Part shown: positions 29,663-38,702 of the stretch, piece by piece
Layout: every line of letters begins with the position of its first letter
Position numbering within the stretch: position 1 is the first letter of the stretch
Position numbers and translations under genes: made by a program
NCBI GenBank assembly: GCA_947499635.1
Contig: CANMPD010000006.1
Location: forward strand, 1 to 64,000
Source of the DNA: an uncultured Paracoccaceae bacterium
GTDB lineage: Bacteria > Pseudomonadota > Alphaproteobacteria > Rhodobacterales > Rhodobacteraceae
Length of the DNA stretch: 64,000 nucleotides
Reading direction: 5' to 3'
The notes under the pieces: model-generated
Told to the model about the DNA's origin: nothing
What the model saw: only the letters and a program-made list of their open reading frames with translations
Database searches by the model: none

Positions 29663-31957
29663 ATGGCGCGTATCCCCACAAAAGCCGAGATTCTAGATTG
29701 GATCTCCGCACACCCGACAGAAACCTCCAAACGAGACATTGCCAAGGCCTTTGGTATCAAAGGTGCAGAGCGCATTGAGCTTAAGCGCGTGCTAAAAGAG
29801 CTAGAGGCCGAAGGGCATCTTGAAAAGCGCAAGCGCAGCTATAGCGATCCGGATCGTTTGCCGCCTGTCAGTGTTTTGCTTGTGAAAGCGCCCGACAGCG
29901 AAGGAGATCTTTTTGCACAGCCGTTGGAGTGGCAAGGTAAAGGTGCGGAACCAGTTGTGCTGGTTATACCGCGTGCTTCGGATCCGGCGTTGGGCGAGGG
30001 GGACCGCATTCTTGCGCGATTAACCGCAGTCACAGATCAAGATCACAATTACGAGGCGCGGCTTATTCGTCGGATTGGCACCAATCCCAAACGTGTGCTT
30101 GGGATCTTTCGCCAAGCCTCCGAAGGGGGGCGTATTGTTCCTATCGATAAAGCTGGATCTGTTGAATGGCAGGTCCCCGAAGGGCACACGCAGGACGCGC
30201 GCGATGGCGAGTTGGTTGAGGCTGAACAGGCCGGTCCAAAATCGCGGATGGGCTTGCCCAAAGCACGTGTTGTTGAACGTCTTGGCGATCCCAGTGCCCC
30301 TAAAGCCGTGTCTCTCATTGCTATTCACCAGCACGCGATCCCGGATCATTTTCCCGACCGCGTGATCGAAGAGGCAGATGCCGCCAAGCCCATGGGGCTA
30401 AGCGGACGCACTGATATGCGCGATATGTTGTTGGTGACCATCGATCCGGCTGATGCACGTGATCACGATGACGCGTGTTTCGCCCAAGCTGATGATGATC
30501 CCGAGAACCCCGGTGGTCATATTATCTGGGTCGCTATTGCTGATGTTGCGGCCTATGTCCGCCCGGGAACACCGTTGGATCGCGAGGCGCGCAAACGTGG
30601 CAACTCTAGCTACTTCCCAGATCGCGTGGTGCCGATGTTGCCGGATCGGCTATCGGGGGATTTATGTTCGTTACACGAGGGTGTCCCGCGTCCGTGTCTT
30701 GCGGTGCGTATGAAGATTGATGCCGAGGGCAACAAAATCTCGCATCGTTTCCAGCGTGGATTGATGAAATCGGCGGCCAGCCTGCATTACGAAGAGGTGC
30801 AGGATGCAATGGATGGCCGTGTGACAGATCGCACTGCGCCGTTTCTCGATCCGGTTATCAAACCGCTTTATGCCGCCTATAACGCATTGGTCGACGCACG
30901 TTCACGCCGTCAGCCTTTGGATTTAGACCTGCCCGAACGTAAAATTGTTCTGGACGATGACGGCAATGTGGCATCGGTTAACTTTCGTGACCGCCTTGAT
31001 GCGCATAAGCTGATTGAAGAGTTCATGGTCCTCGCCAATGTTGCGGCGGCTGAGACGCTGATTAAAAAACGTCAGCCCTTGCTGTTTCGCATCCATGAAG
31101 AGCCTGCGGCGGATAAACTGGATAACTTACGCGAAACCGCACGTGCTGCAGGTTTAAACCTCGCCAAGGGGCAGGTGCTACAGACACGGCATTTGAATGC
31201 GCTGCTTAATGCTGCTGCGGGCACGGACGATGCGGAGTTGATCAATATTTCGACGCTGCGGTCTATGCAGCAGGCGTATTATACGCAGGAAAACCTGGGC
31301 CACTTTGGCTTGGCTTTGCGCAATTATGCGCATTTTACGTCGCCTATCCGTCGTTATGCCGATTTGATTGTCCACCGTGCTTTGATTGCTGCCCACGGGT
31401 GGGGTGATGACGGGTTAAGCCACGAGGAAATCGAGCGCCTAGAAGAGACCGCGACACATATTTCTTCAACCGAGCGGCGCTCTATGGTGGCGGAACGGGA
31501 TACGACGGATCGGTATTTGGCGTATTACCTGTCTGAGCGGGTCGGAAATGAGTTTACGGGCCGTATTTCTGGCATTGCCCGGTTTGGTGCATTCGTGAAG
31601 CTGGATGAGACGGGGGCGGATGGGCTGGTTCCCGTGCGCACAATCGGGCGAGAGTTCTTTCACTTTGATGCGCAGGCCGGATCTTTGATGGGGTCAAATA
31701 CGGGTCTGATGATTGAGGTCGGCATGCGGGTTCTTGTTCGGCTGACACAGGCTGCACCTGTGACTGGTGGGCTTGAGTTAGAGCTATTGGAGCTGGATGG
31801 CGCAGCATTGCCCAGCGGCGGATCATCGGGCCGCGGAGGGCGCCGCCCAAGCCCGGCAGGCCGCAGTACGCCACGGCGCAAGGTGGGAAAAGCATCCCGC
31901 AAGGCCAAGGATGGCAAGAGTAAAGCCAAACGCACTGTTGTGCGAAAGCGAAAATAG
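29663..31957 (+). CDS. rnr: Ribonuclease R
   Basis: 764 residues, 3'-5' exoribonuclease for structured RNA. Order: N-terminal helix-turn-helix-like part (KAEILDWISAHPTETSKRDIAKAFGI), cold-shock OB folds, the RNB catalytic domain with LVTIDPADARDHDDACFA (metal-binding Asps, about 255-272) and RRYADLIVHRAL, the S1 domain (FTGRISGIARFGAFVKLDETGADGLV, about 635-660), and a Lys/Arg-rich tail (KASRKAKDGKSKAKRTVVRKRK) for RNA binding. Length is normal. Confidence 0.96.
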   Translation: MARIPTKAEILDWISAHPTETSKRDIAKAFGIKGAERIELKRVLKELEAEGHLEKRKRSYSDPDRLPPVSVLLVKAPDSEGDLFAQPLEWQGKGAEPVVLVIPRASDPALGEGDRILARLTAVTDQDHNYEARLIRRIGTNPKRVLGIFRQASEGGRIVPIDKAGSVEWQVPEGHTQDARDGELVEAEQAGPKSRMGLPKARVVERLGDPSAPKAVSLIAIHQHAIPDHFPDRVIEEADAAKPMGLSGRTDMRDMLLVTIDPADARDHDDACFAQADDDPENPGGHIIWVAIADVAAYVRPGTPLDREARKRGNSSYFPDRVVPMLPDRLSGDLCSLHEGVPRPCLAVRMKIDAEGNKISHRFQRGLMKSAASLHYEEVQDAMDGRVTDRTAPFLDPVIKPLYAAYNALVDARSRRQPLDLDLPERKIVLDDDGNVASVNFRDRLDAHKLIEEFMVLANVAAAETLIKKRQPLLFRIHEEPAADKLDNLRETARAAGLNLAKGQVLQTRHLNALLNAAAGTDDAELINISTLRSMQQAYYTQENLGHFGLALRNYAHFTSPIRRYADLIVHRALIAAHGWGDDGLSHEEIERLEETATHISSTERRSMVAERDTTDRYLAYYLSERVGNEFTGRISGIARFGAFVKLDETGADGLVPVRTIGREFFHFDAQAGSLMGSNTGLMIEVGMRVLVRLTQAAPVTGGLELELLELDGAALPSGGSSGRGGRRPSPAGRSTPRRKVGKASRKAKDGKSKAKRTVVRKRK

Positions 31958-32059
31958 CAACTATTTGCCTGAACGTTTGATTGGGAAAATCAAGCCTTTC
32001 TTGTAGCGTTGTGCGCGGCTAGGTTGGCTATTAATATGGTTGAGATAAGGGTGGGCATA

Positions 32060-33397
32060 ATGTGTAGATCGTTGATTGTAGCGCTTGCGTCAGTACTGAC
32101 GCTTACACCTGCCATGGCGGCGGTTGCTCAGGTGCAGACTGGCGAACCCCGCCCACAGCTGCGCCCCGTTGCGCCCGAGGTGATCCAGCTGGCTGCCGTG
32201 TCCTTGCCGCGTCCACAGCTACGTCCCGTTGAAAGTGCAAAAATTGCCCCGGAGGAAACAGCGACATTGGCGGCGTCCAATGCGGGTTTTCAAAACTGGG
32301 TGAACGGGTTTTATCGACGCGCACGTGCGCAGGGGATTTCACAACAAACGCTGGATCGCGCCTTTCGTAATGTCAGCTATGATGCCGAGGTTATCCGTCG
32401 CGATAGCAACCAGTCGGAGTTTACAAAAACCATATGGCAATATCTCGACAGTGCTGCATCGGACACGCGTGTGAAAAACGGCGGCAAGGCCCTTCGTCAA
32501 AACAGCAAAACGCTTGATGCGATCCAAGCGCATTACGGTGTCGATAAAGAGGTCGTTGTCGCGGTCTGGGGCTTGGAAAGCTCCTATGGCACATATCGCG
32601 GCGATATGGATGTGATCCGTTCGCTTGCGACATTGGCTTATGACGGACGACGTGGCAAATTTTTCGAAAGCCAGTTGATCGCAGCGTTGAAGATCCTTCA
32701 ATCTGGTGATGTGGCCCCCCGTAAGATGACGGGCAGCTGGGCGGGGGCGATGGGGCACACCCAATTTATTCCCACCTCTTACGAGGCTTTTGCCGTTGAT
32801 TTTACCGGCGATGGCAAGCGTGATATTTGGTCGGATGACCCGACGGACGCCTTGGCCTCTACGGCGGCTTATCTAAAGCGTTCGGGCTGGGTTGCTGGGC
32901 AACCTTGGGGGGTTGAGGTACGTTTGCCCAGTGGTTTTGACTTTGCGTTGGCAAGCCGCAAAATTAAAAAATCCCCGTCAGAGTGGGGGCGCTTGGGGGT
33001 CAAAGACACCTCTGGCCGTGCAGTTAAAAACTATGGACAAGCATCGATTTTGCTGCCGGCAGGCGGAAACGGTGCGGCTTTCATGATCTTTAAGAATTTT
33101 TCGGTCATCGAGCGCTATAATGCTGCGGATGCTTATGTCATCGGTGTGGGGCATTTAAGTGACCGTTTAAAAGGCGGAGACGAGATCAAAGGGCGCTGGC
33201 CACGTGGTGATCGTGCCTTGAATGCGCGCGAGCGTCGCGAAATGCAACGGCGCCTGACCCGTGCTGGTTTTAATACCCAAGGGGTGGATGGCAAAGTGGG
33301 CCCCAATACGATCACTGCCATTCGCCAGTATCAAAAAGCCAAGGGCTTGGCCCCCGACGGTTATGCATCGCTGAGCCTGTTAAAGCACCTGCGTTAA
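32060..33397 (+). CDS. Lytic murein transglycosylase (MltB type) with peptidoglycan-binding domain
   Basis: 445 residues from ATG at 32060 (AAGGG upstream); the signal peptide is MCRSLIVALASVLTLTPAMAA. It cleaves the glycan strand of peptidoglycan in the periplasm. The catalytic Glu is in VAVWGLESSYGTYRG; AGAMGHTQFIPTSYEAFAVDFTGDG is the second family motif. The last 60 residues (MQRRLTRAGFNTQGVDGKVGPNTITAIRQYQ) are a PG_binding_1 domain. Odd feature: two copies of PRPQLRPV just after the signal peptide, a Pro-rich linker. Confidence 0.92.
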   Translation: MCRSLIVALASVLTLTPAMAAVAQVQTGEPRPQLRPVAPEVIQLAAVSLPRPQLRPVESAKIAPEETATLAASNAGFQNWVNGFYRRARAQGISQQTLDRAFRNVSYDAEVIRRDSNQSEFTKTIWQYLDSAASDTRVKNGGKALRQNSKTLDAIQAHYGVDKEVVVAVWGLESSYGTYRGDMDVIRSLATLAYDGRRGKFFESQLIAALKILQSGDVAPRKMTGSWAGAMGHTQFIPTSYEAFAVDFTGDGKRDIWSDDPTDALASTAAYLKRSGWVAGQPWGVEVRLPSGFDFALASRKIKKSPSEWGRLGVKDTSGRAVKNYGQASILLPAGGNGAAFMIFKNFSVIERYNAADAYVIGVGHLSDRLKGGDEIKGRWPRGDRALNARERREMQRRLTRAGFNTQGVDGKVGPNTITAIRQYQKAKGLAPDGYASLSLLKHLR

Positions 33398-33474
33398 CAG
33401 GCCGCTTGGCTAAAGGTTAAAATATACACGTATTTGACGCTATCCAGTGGCTTTGTTGGCCTGTGTGAGCTGTG

Positions 33475-33488
33475 GTTATGGCCATAAC
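33475..33488. promoter_or_regulatory. Perfect 14-bp palindrome before the Anbu cluster
   Basis: GTTATGGCCATAAC is its own reverse complement. It lies 118 nt upstream of the ATP-grasp gene, a plausible operator position. Confidence 0.4.
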
Positions 33489-33498
33489 AGACGTTGAG

Positions 33499-33517
33499 AT
33501 GCCCATTTGAAGGGCAT
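33499..33517 (+). terminator. Small hairpin between the transglycosylase and ATP-grasp genes
   Basis: ATGCCC-ATTTGAA-GGGCAT. The bases after it are A-rich rather than T-rich on the plus strand, so it may be a weak terminator or a leader structure. Confidence 0.3.
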
Positions 33518-33605
33518 TGATTAAAAAACGTGCAAATAATATAGCTTCGCAGCTTATCGTGTTATGATCTCTTGTCGTCACCGAAAACTTGTCGACTATG
33601 AATGT

Positions 33606-35036
33606 ATGAAAACTGAACCGACCTGTTTTGACGAGATGTTGCTGGGCAATGATCTTGTTCGCGATCCTTACGGCCAATATTTTGACTGGTTCAAGATGGC
33701 TGATGTGAAACGATTACGTAGAAAATCGGAGGACGCAGAAGCGTTTTTTCGAAAAATCGGCATTACGTTTAATGTCTATGGACAAGACGAAGCTGACGAA
33801 CGTTTGATCCCATTCGATATCGTGCCGCGTATCATAGCGGCCAAAGAATGGCGCCAGCTAGAACGTGGTATTGAACAGCGTGTGCGTGCGATAAATGCGT
33901 TTTTGCGCGACATTTATCATCGGCAAGAAATTATACGTGCGGGTCGTATTCCCAAAAAACTTATTGCGGGCAACGCGGCCTTTACGCCTGAGATGATCGG
34001 TGTGACGCCTCCAGCAGGTGTATATACACATATCGCTGGTGTTGATCTTGTGCGCACCGGTGAAAACGATTTTTACGTGCTTGAGGATAATGTCCGCACA
34101 CCATCTGGGGTCTCTTATATGTTAGAGAACCGGGAAACGATGCTGCATATGTTCCCTGAGCTTTTTACAAAAATGAAAGTCCGCTCGGTTAGTTCTTATC
34201 CTGATTTGCTACGTCGGTCTCTTGCGGATTGCGCGCCAGATCGGACACGAACAGATATGCCAACCGTTGCTGTTTTGACGCCGGGTATTCATAATTCGGC
34301 CTATTTTGAGCACGCCTTTTTGGCGGATCAAATGGGGGCGGAATTGGTGGAAAGCCATGATTTGCGTGTCCAGGACGGTTATGTCGCAATGCGGACCACA
34401 CGTGGATATCAGCGGTTGGACGTGATTTATCGCCGTGTCGATGACGAATATCTTGATCCTTTGACGTTTAACCCAAACAGCATGTTAGGGGTTCCGGGCA
34501 TCATGGATGTCTACCGTGCGGGAAATGTCACCATTGCCAATGCGCCGGGAACAGGTATCGCGGATGACAAGGCTTTGTATTCTTACATGCCGGATATTAT
34601 TGAGTTTTATACTGGTGAAAAAGCCATCTTAAAGAACGTGCCAACATGGCGATGCTCTGAGGCGGACTCGCTGTCGTATGTGTTGGAAAACCTCAAAGAC
34701 CTTGTGGTCAAAGAGGTCCATGGTTCTGGCGGCTATGGTATGCTGGTTGGCCCAGCAGCGAGCAAAAAGGAGCTCTCTGCCTTTGAAGCTAAACTGCGTG
34801 CCACACCTGACAATTATATTGCACAACCCACGTTGGCATTGTCGACTGTGCCGATCCTATCGAAATCAGGACTTGCGCCGCGACATGTGGATTTGCGTCC
34901 GTTTGTATTGATGGCACCAAACCGAGTTGAGATTACGGCGGGTGGTTTAACGCGCGTGGCGCTCAAAAAGGGATCCCTTGTGGTGAACTCGTCTCAAGGT
35001 GGAGGCACCAAGGACACTTGGGTGCTGGAGGATTAA
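33606..35036 (+). CDS. Circularly permuted ATP-grasp protein
   Basis: 476 residues from ATG at 33606 (in-frame ATG at 33564 possible; neither has a clear ribosome site). FDEMLLGNDLVRDPYGQYFDWF, FLRDIYHRQEI, YVLEDNVRTPSGVSYMLENRE, VVKEVHGSGGYGMLVGP and the C-terminal SSQGGGTKDTWVLED are the CP_ATPgrasp_1 motifs. The family is thought to ligate an amine to a carboxylate with ATP. It heads a four-gene cluster (6 nt to the next gene) ending in Anbu, an association known from many bacteria; the substrate is unknown. Confidence 0.9.
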   Translation: MKTEPTCFDEMLLGNDLVRDPYGQYFDWFKMADVKRLRRKSEDAEAFFRKIGITFNVYGQDEADERLIPFDIVPRIIAAKEWRQLERGIEQRVRAINAFLRDIYHRQEIIRAGRIPKKLIAGNAAFTPEMIGVTPPAGVYTHIAGVDLVRTGENDFYVLEDNVRTPSGVSYMLENRETMLHMFPELFTKMKVRSVSSYPDLLRRSLADCAPDRTRTDMPTVAVLTPGIHNSAYFEHAFLADQMGAELVESHDLRVQDGYVAMRTTRGYQRLDVIYRRVDDEYLDPLTFNPNSMLGVPGIMDVYRAGNVTIANAPGTGIADDKALYSYMPDIIEFYTGEKAILKNVPTWRCSEADSLSYVLENLKDLVVKEVHGSGGYGMLVGPAASKKELSAFEAKLRATPDNYIAQPTLALSTVPILSKSGLAPRHVDLRPFVLMAPNRVEITAGGLTRVALKKGSLVVNSSQGGGTKDTWVLED

Positions 35037-35042
35037 AGACAG

Positions 35043-35984
35043 ATGTTAGGAAGAACCGCTGGTGGTCTGTTTTGGATGTTTCGCTATCTAGAGCGAGCCG
35101 AAAACACCGCACGCCTGCTAGAAGCAGGTCATCACATGGCGCTTACGCGTTCAGAATCCGCCGAAAGTGAATGGGAATCTATTGTTCGTACCGCGGGTAT
35201 GAATATGGGATACGACGCGAAATACGACAGCTATACCGCGAAGCAGGTGATAGATTATCTGCTGCGTGACAAAGACAATGCATCCAGTGTGATGTCGTCG
35301 ATAGATCTTGCGCGTTCAAATGGGCGTCAGGTTCGGACGGCCTTGTCCAGCGAAGTGTGGGAAGCCACAAACGAATGTTGGATGGACCTGAAAAAGACCC
35401 TATCGCAGCCCATCGAAGAAAGTGCGTTGCATGACACTTTGATTTTGATCCGGAACCGGGCTGCTATTGTGCGCGGCGCGCTGCACGGGACAATGTTGCG
35501 CAATGATATTTTCTCTTTTGCGCGTCTGGGGACGTTTATTGAACGCGCGGATAATACGGCCCGCATTTTAGATGTGAAATATTATGTCTTGTTGCCCTCG
35601 GCCGCCTTTGTCGGAACAACGATGGATAATGCGCAATGGGAAGTGATCTTGCGATCGGTTTCAGCAGAGCGTTCATATCGCTGGCTGAATGCAGGGGCTG
35701 CCTCTCCGGTGGGTGTTGCGGATTTCTTGATATTGGATGAACGTATGCCGCGGTCTTTGGCGTTTTGTACGCGTAAAGTGGGCCATTTTCTGCAGCATTT
35801 GGAAAATGATTATGAACTGCGCCAGACCAGCCAAATCAAGGCGGCGGTGCTTCTTGCCCGTATTGAAGAGATGACAATCGAAGATATTTTCAACGATGGC
35901 TTGCACGAATATTTAGGCGAATTTATCGAGGGAATAACGGAATTGGCACGGCACATTGAGCAGGATTTTAGGTTCTATGGCTGA
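35043..35984 (+). CDS. Alpha-E domain protein (DUF403)
   Basis: 313 residues starting MLGRTAGGLFWMFRYLERAENTARLLEAG, the family hallmark. The same RxxxxERAxNTARIL pattern recurs at FARLGTFIERADNTARILD, showing the internal repeat of this all-helical family. No enzymatic function is established; it always travels with the ATP-grasp and transglutaminase partners seen here. Confidence 0.92.
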   Translation: MLGRTAGGLFWMFRYLERAENTARLLEAGHHMALTRSESAESEWESIVRTAGMNMGYDAKYDSYTAKQVIDYLLRDKDNASSVMSSIDLARSNGRQVRTALSSEVWEATNECWMDLKKTLSQPIEESALHDTLILIRNRAAIVRGALHGTMLRNDIFSFARLGTFIERADNTARILDVKYYVLLPSAAFVGTTMDNAQWEVILRSVSAERSYRWLNAGAASPVGVADFLILDERMPRSLAFCTRKVGHFLQHLENDYELRQTSQIKAAVLLARIEEMTIEDIFNDGLHEYLGEFIEGITELARHIEQDFRFYG

Positions 35985-36795
35985 TAGTAAGACGCTTTCT
36001 ATCCGGCACGTCACGACATATTCATACGACGAACCGGTCTCTTATGCTTTACAGCAGCTACGCCTCACGCCGCGCGCGACGGCAGGGCAGGTTGTGCGTG
36101 ACTGGAGCTGCACCATTCGTGGCGGCACCAAGCAACTCTCTTTTACCGACAGTTATCGCAATATGGTTGAATTGGTGTTGTTAGCGGATGGCGTGACTGA
36201 GGTCGAAATTGAGTGCGCAGGGGTTGTTGACGTCGAAGACCGCAATGGTGTGGTTGGCAAACTTCGTGGCTTTGCACCTCTTTGGTTGTATCTCGAAGAA
36301 ACGGCTTTGACAGCCGCCGGGAACAATATCGGGCAATTGGTGGCGCGATTGAAGCAGAACTGCGCTGATATGGACGAGGTGTCGCTTTTGCATGTGCTTT
36401 CGGCCGAGATCCTAGGGCTGGTAAAGTACGAGATTGGCCAAACGGATGCTTCTACCACTGCTGAGGGGGCAATGACGGTGGGGCATGGTGTCTGTCAGGA
36501 TCATGCGCATATTATGATTTCTGCTGCGCGCCAGCTTGGCATGCCTGCCCGCTACGTGAGTGGCTATTTGTTGATGGATGGGCAGACACAGCAAGATGCA
36601 AGCCACGCGTGGTGCGAGGTTTGGACCAAAGGATTGGGGTGGATCGGGTTTGACGTGTCTAACGGCATATGTCCGGATGCACGTTATGTTCGCGTGGGTG
36701 TCGGCCGAGATTATGCTGACGCCGCACCAATTCGTGGCCTTCGTCAAGGAAATGGGGCAGAAAATCTTCATGTTTCCTTGCAGGTTCAGCAATAG
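35977..36795 (+). CDS. Transglutaminase-like cysteine protease family protein
   Basis: 272 residues from ATG at 35977, overlapping the previous gene by 8 nt, with AGG just upstream. The N-terminal beta-domain (LSIRHVTTYSYDEPVSYALQQLRLTPR) precedes the transglutaminase core, whose triad is visible: Cys in GHGVCQDHAHI, His in DASHAWCEVW, Asp in WIGFDVSNG. It probably hydrolyses or forms isopeptide/amide bonds on a small peptide made by the ATP-grasp partner; that is inference from the conserved cluster. Confidence 0.92.
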   Translation: MADSKTLSIRHVTTYSYDEPVSYALQQLRLTPRATAGQVVRDWSCTIRGGTKQLSFTDSYRNMVELVLLADGVTEVEIECAGVVDVEDRNGVVGKLRGFAPLWLYLEETALTAAGNNIGQLVARLKQNCADMDEVSLLHVLSAEILGLVKYEIGQTDASTTAEGAMTVGHGVCQDHAHIMISAARQLGMPARYVSGYLLMDGQTQQDASHAWCEVWTKGLGWIGFDVSNGICPDARYVRVGVGRDYADAAPIRGLRQGNGAENLHVSLQVQQ

Positions 36796-36830
36796 GCTGA
36801 TTGAAGACTTTTTCAAAGGAGTCTTGAACT

Positions 36831-37589
36831 ATGACTTATTGTGTTGGCCTCATGCTAAACACGGGTATCGTTTTCATGTCAGATACCCGAACCAATTCAG
36901 GTGTCGATAATATTTCGACCTTTCGTAAGATGTTTACCTGGGAGGTCCCAGGGGATCGCTCTATTACGTTGATGACAGCAGGCAATCTGGCAACCACGCA
37001 ATCCGTTGTCAGTCTGCTTCGCGAACGCACCAAAGAACCCAGCGAACGCCATCCGGATATCTTGGGCATGTCATCCATGTTTCAAGTAGCGGGCCACGTG
37101 GGAAATCTGTTGAGAGATGTGATTGCCACACATGCCGAGGCCGGACAGCGTGCAGACGCTGCATTTAATGCCACGATGATTTTGGGCGGGCAGATCGGGG
37201 ATGGTGAGCCGTGCTTGTTTCTCATTTATCCCGAGGGAAATTTTATCGAGGCAAGCTTTGATACGCCATTTTTCCAAATAGGCGAGACGAAATACGGACG
37301 GCCAATTTTATTGCGGGCTTATGATCAAGATATGAGTTTTGAAGAGGCGATAAAATTGCTTATCGTTTCATTTGACTCAACTATTAAGGCCAATTTATCT
37401 GTCAGCCTTCCATTGGACGTACATGTCTATGAGGCAGGTAGCCTTAGAAATGGTCGAACGTTTCGGGTGAAAGAAGATGACCCCTACTTTAACGATGTCT
37501 CCAATGGCTGGGGCGCAGCATTAAAGGATGCATTTGGGCAGTTATCTGATTTCCGTTTCCCTGACGCAGATGATGAAAATGATCGATAA
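36831..37589 (+). CDS. Anbu-type proteasome-like peptidase
   Basis: 252 residues, AAAGGAG about 11 nt before the ATG. After Met removal the chain begins TYCVGLMLNTGIVFMSDTRTNSGVDNISTFRKMF, the Anbu (ancestral beta subunit) start with N-terminal Thr nucleophile, Asp in SDTRTN and Lys in FRKM of the proteasomal active site. It is not HslV: HslV is about 180 residues and pairs with HslU, which is absent. Anbu assembles into open rings; its substrates are unknown. Last gene of the ATP-grasp, alpha-E, transglutaminase cluster. Confidence 0.92.
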   Translation: MTYCVGLMLNTGIVFMSDTRTNSGVDNISTFRKMFTWEVPGDRSITLMTAGNLATTQSVVSLLRERTKEPSERHPDILGMSSMFQVAGHVGNLLRDVIATHAEAGQRADAAFNATMILGGQIGDGEPCLFLIYPEGNFIEASFDTPFFQIGETKYGRPILLRAYDQDMSFEEAIKLLIVSFDSTIKANLSVSLPLDVHVYEAGSLRNGRTFRVKEDDPYFNDVSNGWGAALKDAFGQLSDFRFPDADDENDR

Positions 37590-37635
37590 AGTGTAATTAC
37601 TCTATTTAGAAATGGAATTGGGTGCTCGTGCTTTT

Positions 37636-37675
37636 GGGGTATGGTTGGTGCGCGCGGGGTATAGTTGGCGCGCCA
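37636..37675 (+). repeat. Two imperfect 20-bp tandem repeats
   Basis: GGGGTATGGTTGGTGCGCGC (37636-37655) is followed directly by GGGGTATAGTTGGCGCGCCA (37656-37675), 16 of 20 identical. The second ends in the palindrome TGGCGCGCCA. They lie in the promoter region of the gene at 37824. Confidence 0.75.
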
Positions 37676-37744
37676 TACTTAATATCAACCTAGGGGGTTA
37701 ATTAGGGGTATCTACCATATGTTGACTTATTTCGAAAAAAATGG

Positions 37745-37760
37745 TTAATATTTAGTTAAC
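37745..37760 (+). promoter_or_regulatory. CtrA box
   Basis: TTAA-TATTTAG-TTAAC fits the full alphaproteobacterial CtrA site TTAA-N7-TTAAC exactly. It lies 63 nt upstream of the start at 37824, suggesting control of that gene by the CckA-ChpT-CtrA phosphorelay. Confidence 0.6.
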
Positions 37761-37823
37761 TGATGGCGAGAGCTCGCAAGTTAGCGAATTTGTTGCGGCT
37801 GACTGAGTTTCACAGGAGATATC

Positions 37824-38585
37824 ATGACGCAAGTAAAGTATTTACATGCTGCAGACCGGGCAAAACCTGAAAAAGTGAGCATGCCAACCCGGATTGAGGC
37901 TATCTCCTCGTCTAATAACATTAAAGTTACTCTAAAGTCTGCAACTGATAAGACGGGTCACGAGACCTATCAGAATGAAGCTAAAGATGCCGATCCATCC
38001 CCGGCACCTTTAGATGACCAAGCCATCATAAAACCTTTGTCGGGCGTAAAGCCAAAAGGCGCATCGCTGCCCACACCTGGGGTACGTTCAGGGCAATATC
38101 GTATTGCTGCTGGTGTTGCTGTTATGGCTCTGCTTGGTGCGGTGGGTGCGCATTTGTTGTTGAAGGGGAATGGGGCACAAGAGGATGCCCTGTCATCCTC
38201 AGCCTCGGCACAAGATGACTTTTTGACCTTTGTTGCGTCGGCGTCTGCCGCTGATGCCGAGCCTGCACCCGTGTCGAATGTTTCAAAAAGCGATGAGCGT
38301 ATTGCAAAACTGGCGGCGGGTACGTTAACGGCGTTGCGTACTCATAATACAGGCCAAACGGCTGTTGCGGCGGTTACACAGAAAACAGCGAATGATGCCG
38401 CGGCTGTTTCTGCGCTTTATCGTTTGGTTGTGACCGCGCATTCGCAAGGGCAATCCATGAGCTATATCGATCAGATGTTGAATGACGCCTATGCTCGTGG
38501 AGAAGTCAGTGTGCCCGCGGGGCTGATCACTGCGGACAACCGCGTCGATACCAAGGCAATTCTGAGCTTGTTCATCGCGCAGTAA
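37824..38585 (+). CDS. Membrane-anchored protein of unknown function
   Basis: 253 residues, ACAGGAGATATC just before the ATG. A cytosolic, charged, low-complexity N-terminal part (residues 1-93) is followed by one membrane helix (IAAGVAVMALLGAVGAHLLL, about 93-112). Next come an Ala/Ser-rich linker and a C-terminal segment predicted helical (ERIAKLAAGTLTALRTHNTGQTAV...ALYRLVVTAHSQGQSMSYIDQMLNDAY). No known domain. The preceding CtrA box links it to motility, cell-cycle or surface functions. Two LysM proteins follow on the same strand. Confidence 0.75.
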   Translation: MTQVKYLHAADRAKPEKVSMPTRIEAISSSNNIKVTLKSATDKTGHETYQNEAKDADPSPAPLDDQAIIKPLSGVKPKGASLPTPGVRSGQYRIAAGVAVMALLGAVGAHLLLKGNGAQEDALSSSASAQDDFLTFVASASAADAEPAPVSNVSKSDERIAKLAAGTLTALRTHNTGQTAVAAVTQKTANDAAAVSALYRLVVTAHSQGQSMSYIDQMLNDAYARGEVSVPAGLITADNRVDTKAILSLFIAQ

Positions 38586-38702
38586 TACCAATCACAGCGC
38601 TATCTTTTGTATGTGGAGGTCATCGGTCTTTTGGGCAGGGGGGCTCTGTCTATGTACAATGATACTGCCTGTTTCAAATATCAAATTCTTCAGGGGGAAG
38701 AA

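Noticed and set aside
32150-32240. Repeated PRPQLRPV coding segment as a mobile repeat
   Set aside because: Only two copies within a Pro-rich linker of the transglycosylase; normal low-complexity linker.
36831-37589. HslV protease subunit
   Set aside because: Too long, N-terminal motif is Anbu-type, HslU is absent and the neighbours are the known Anbu partners.
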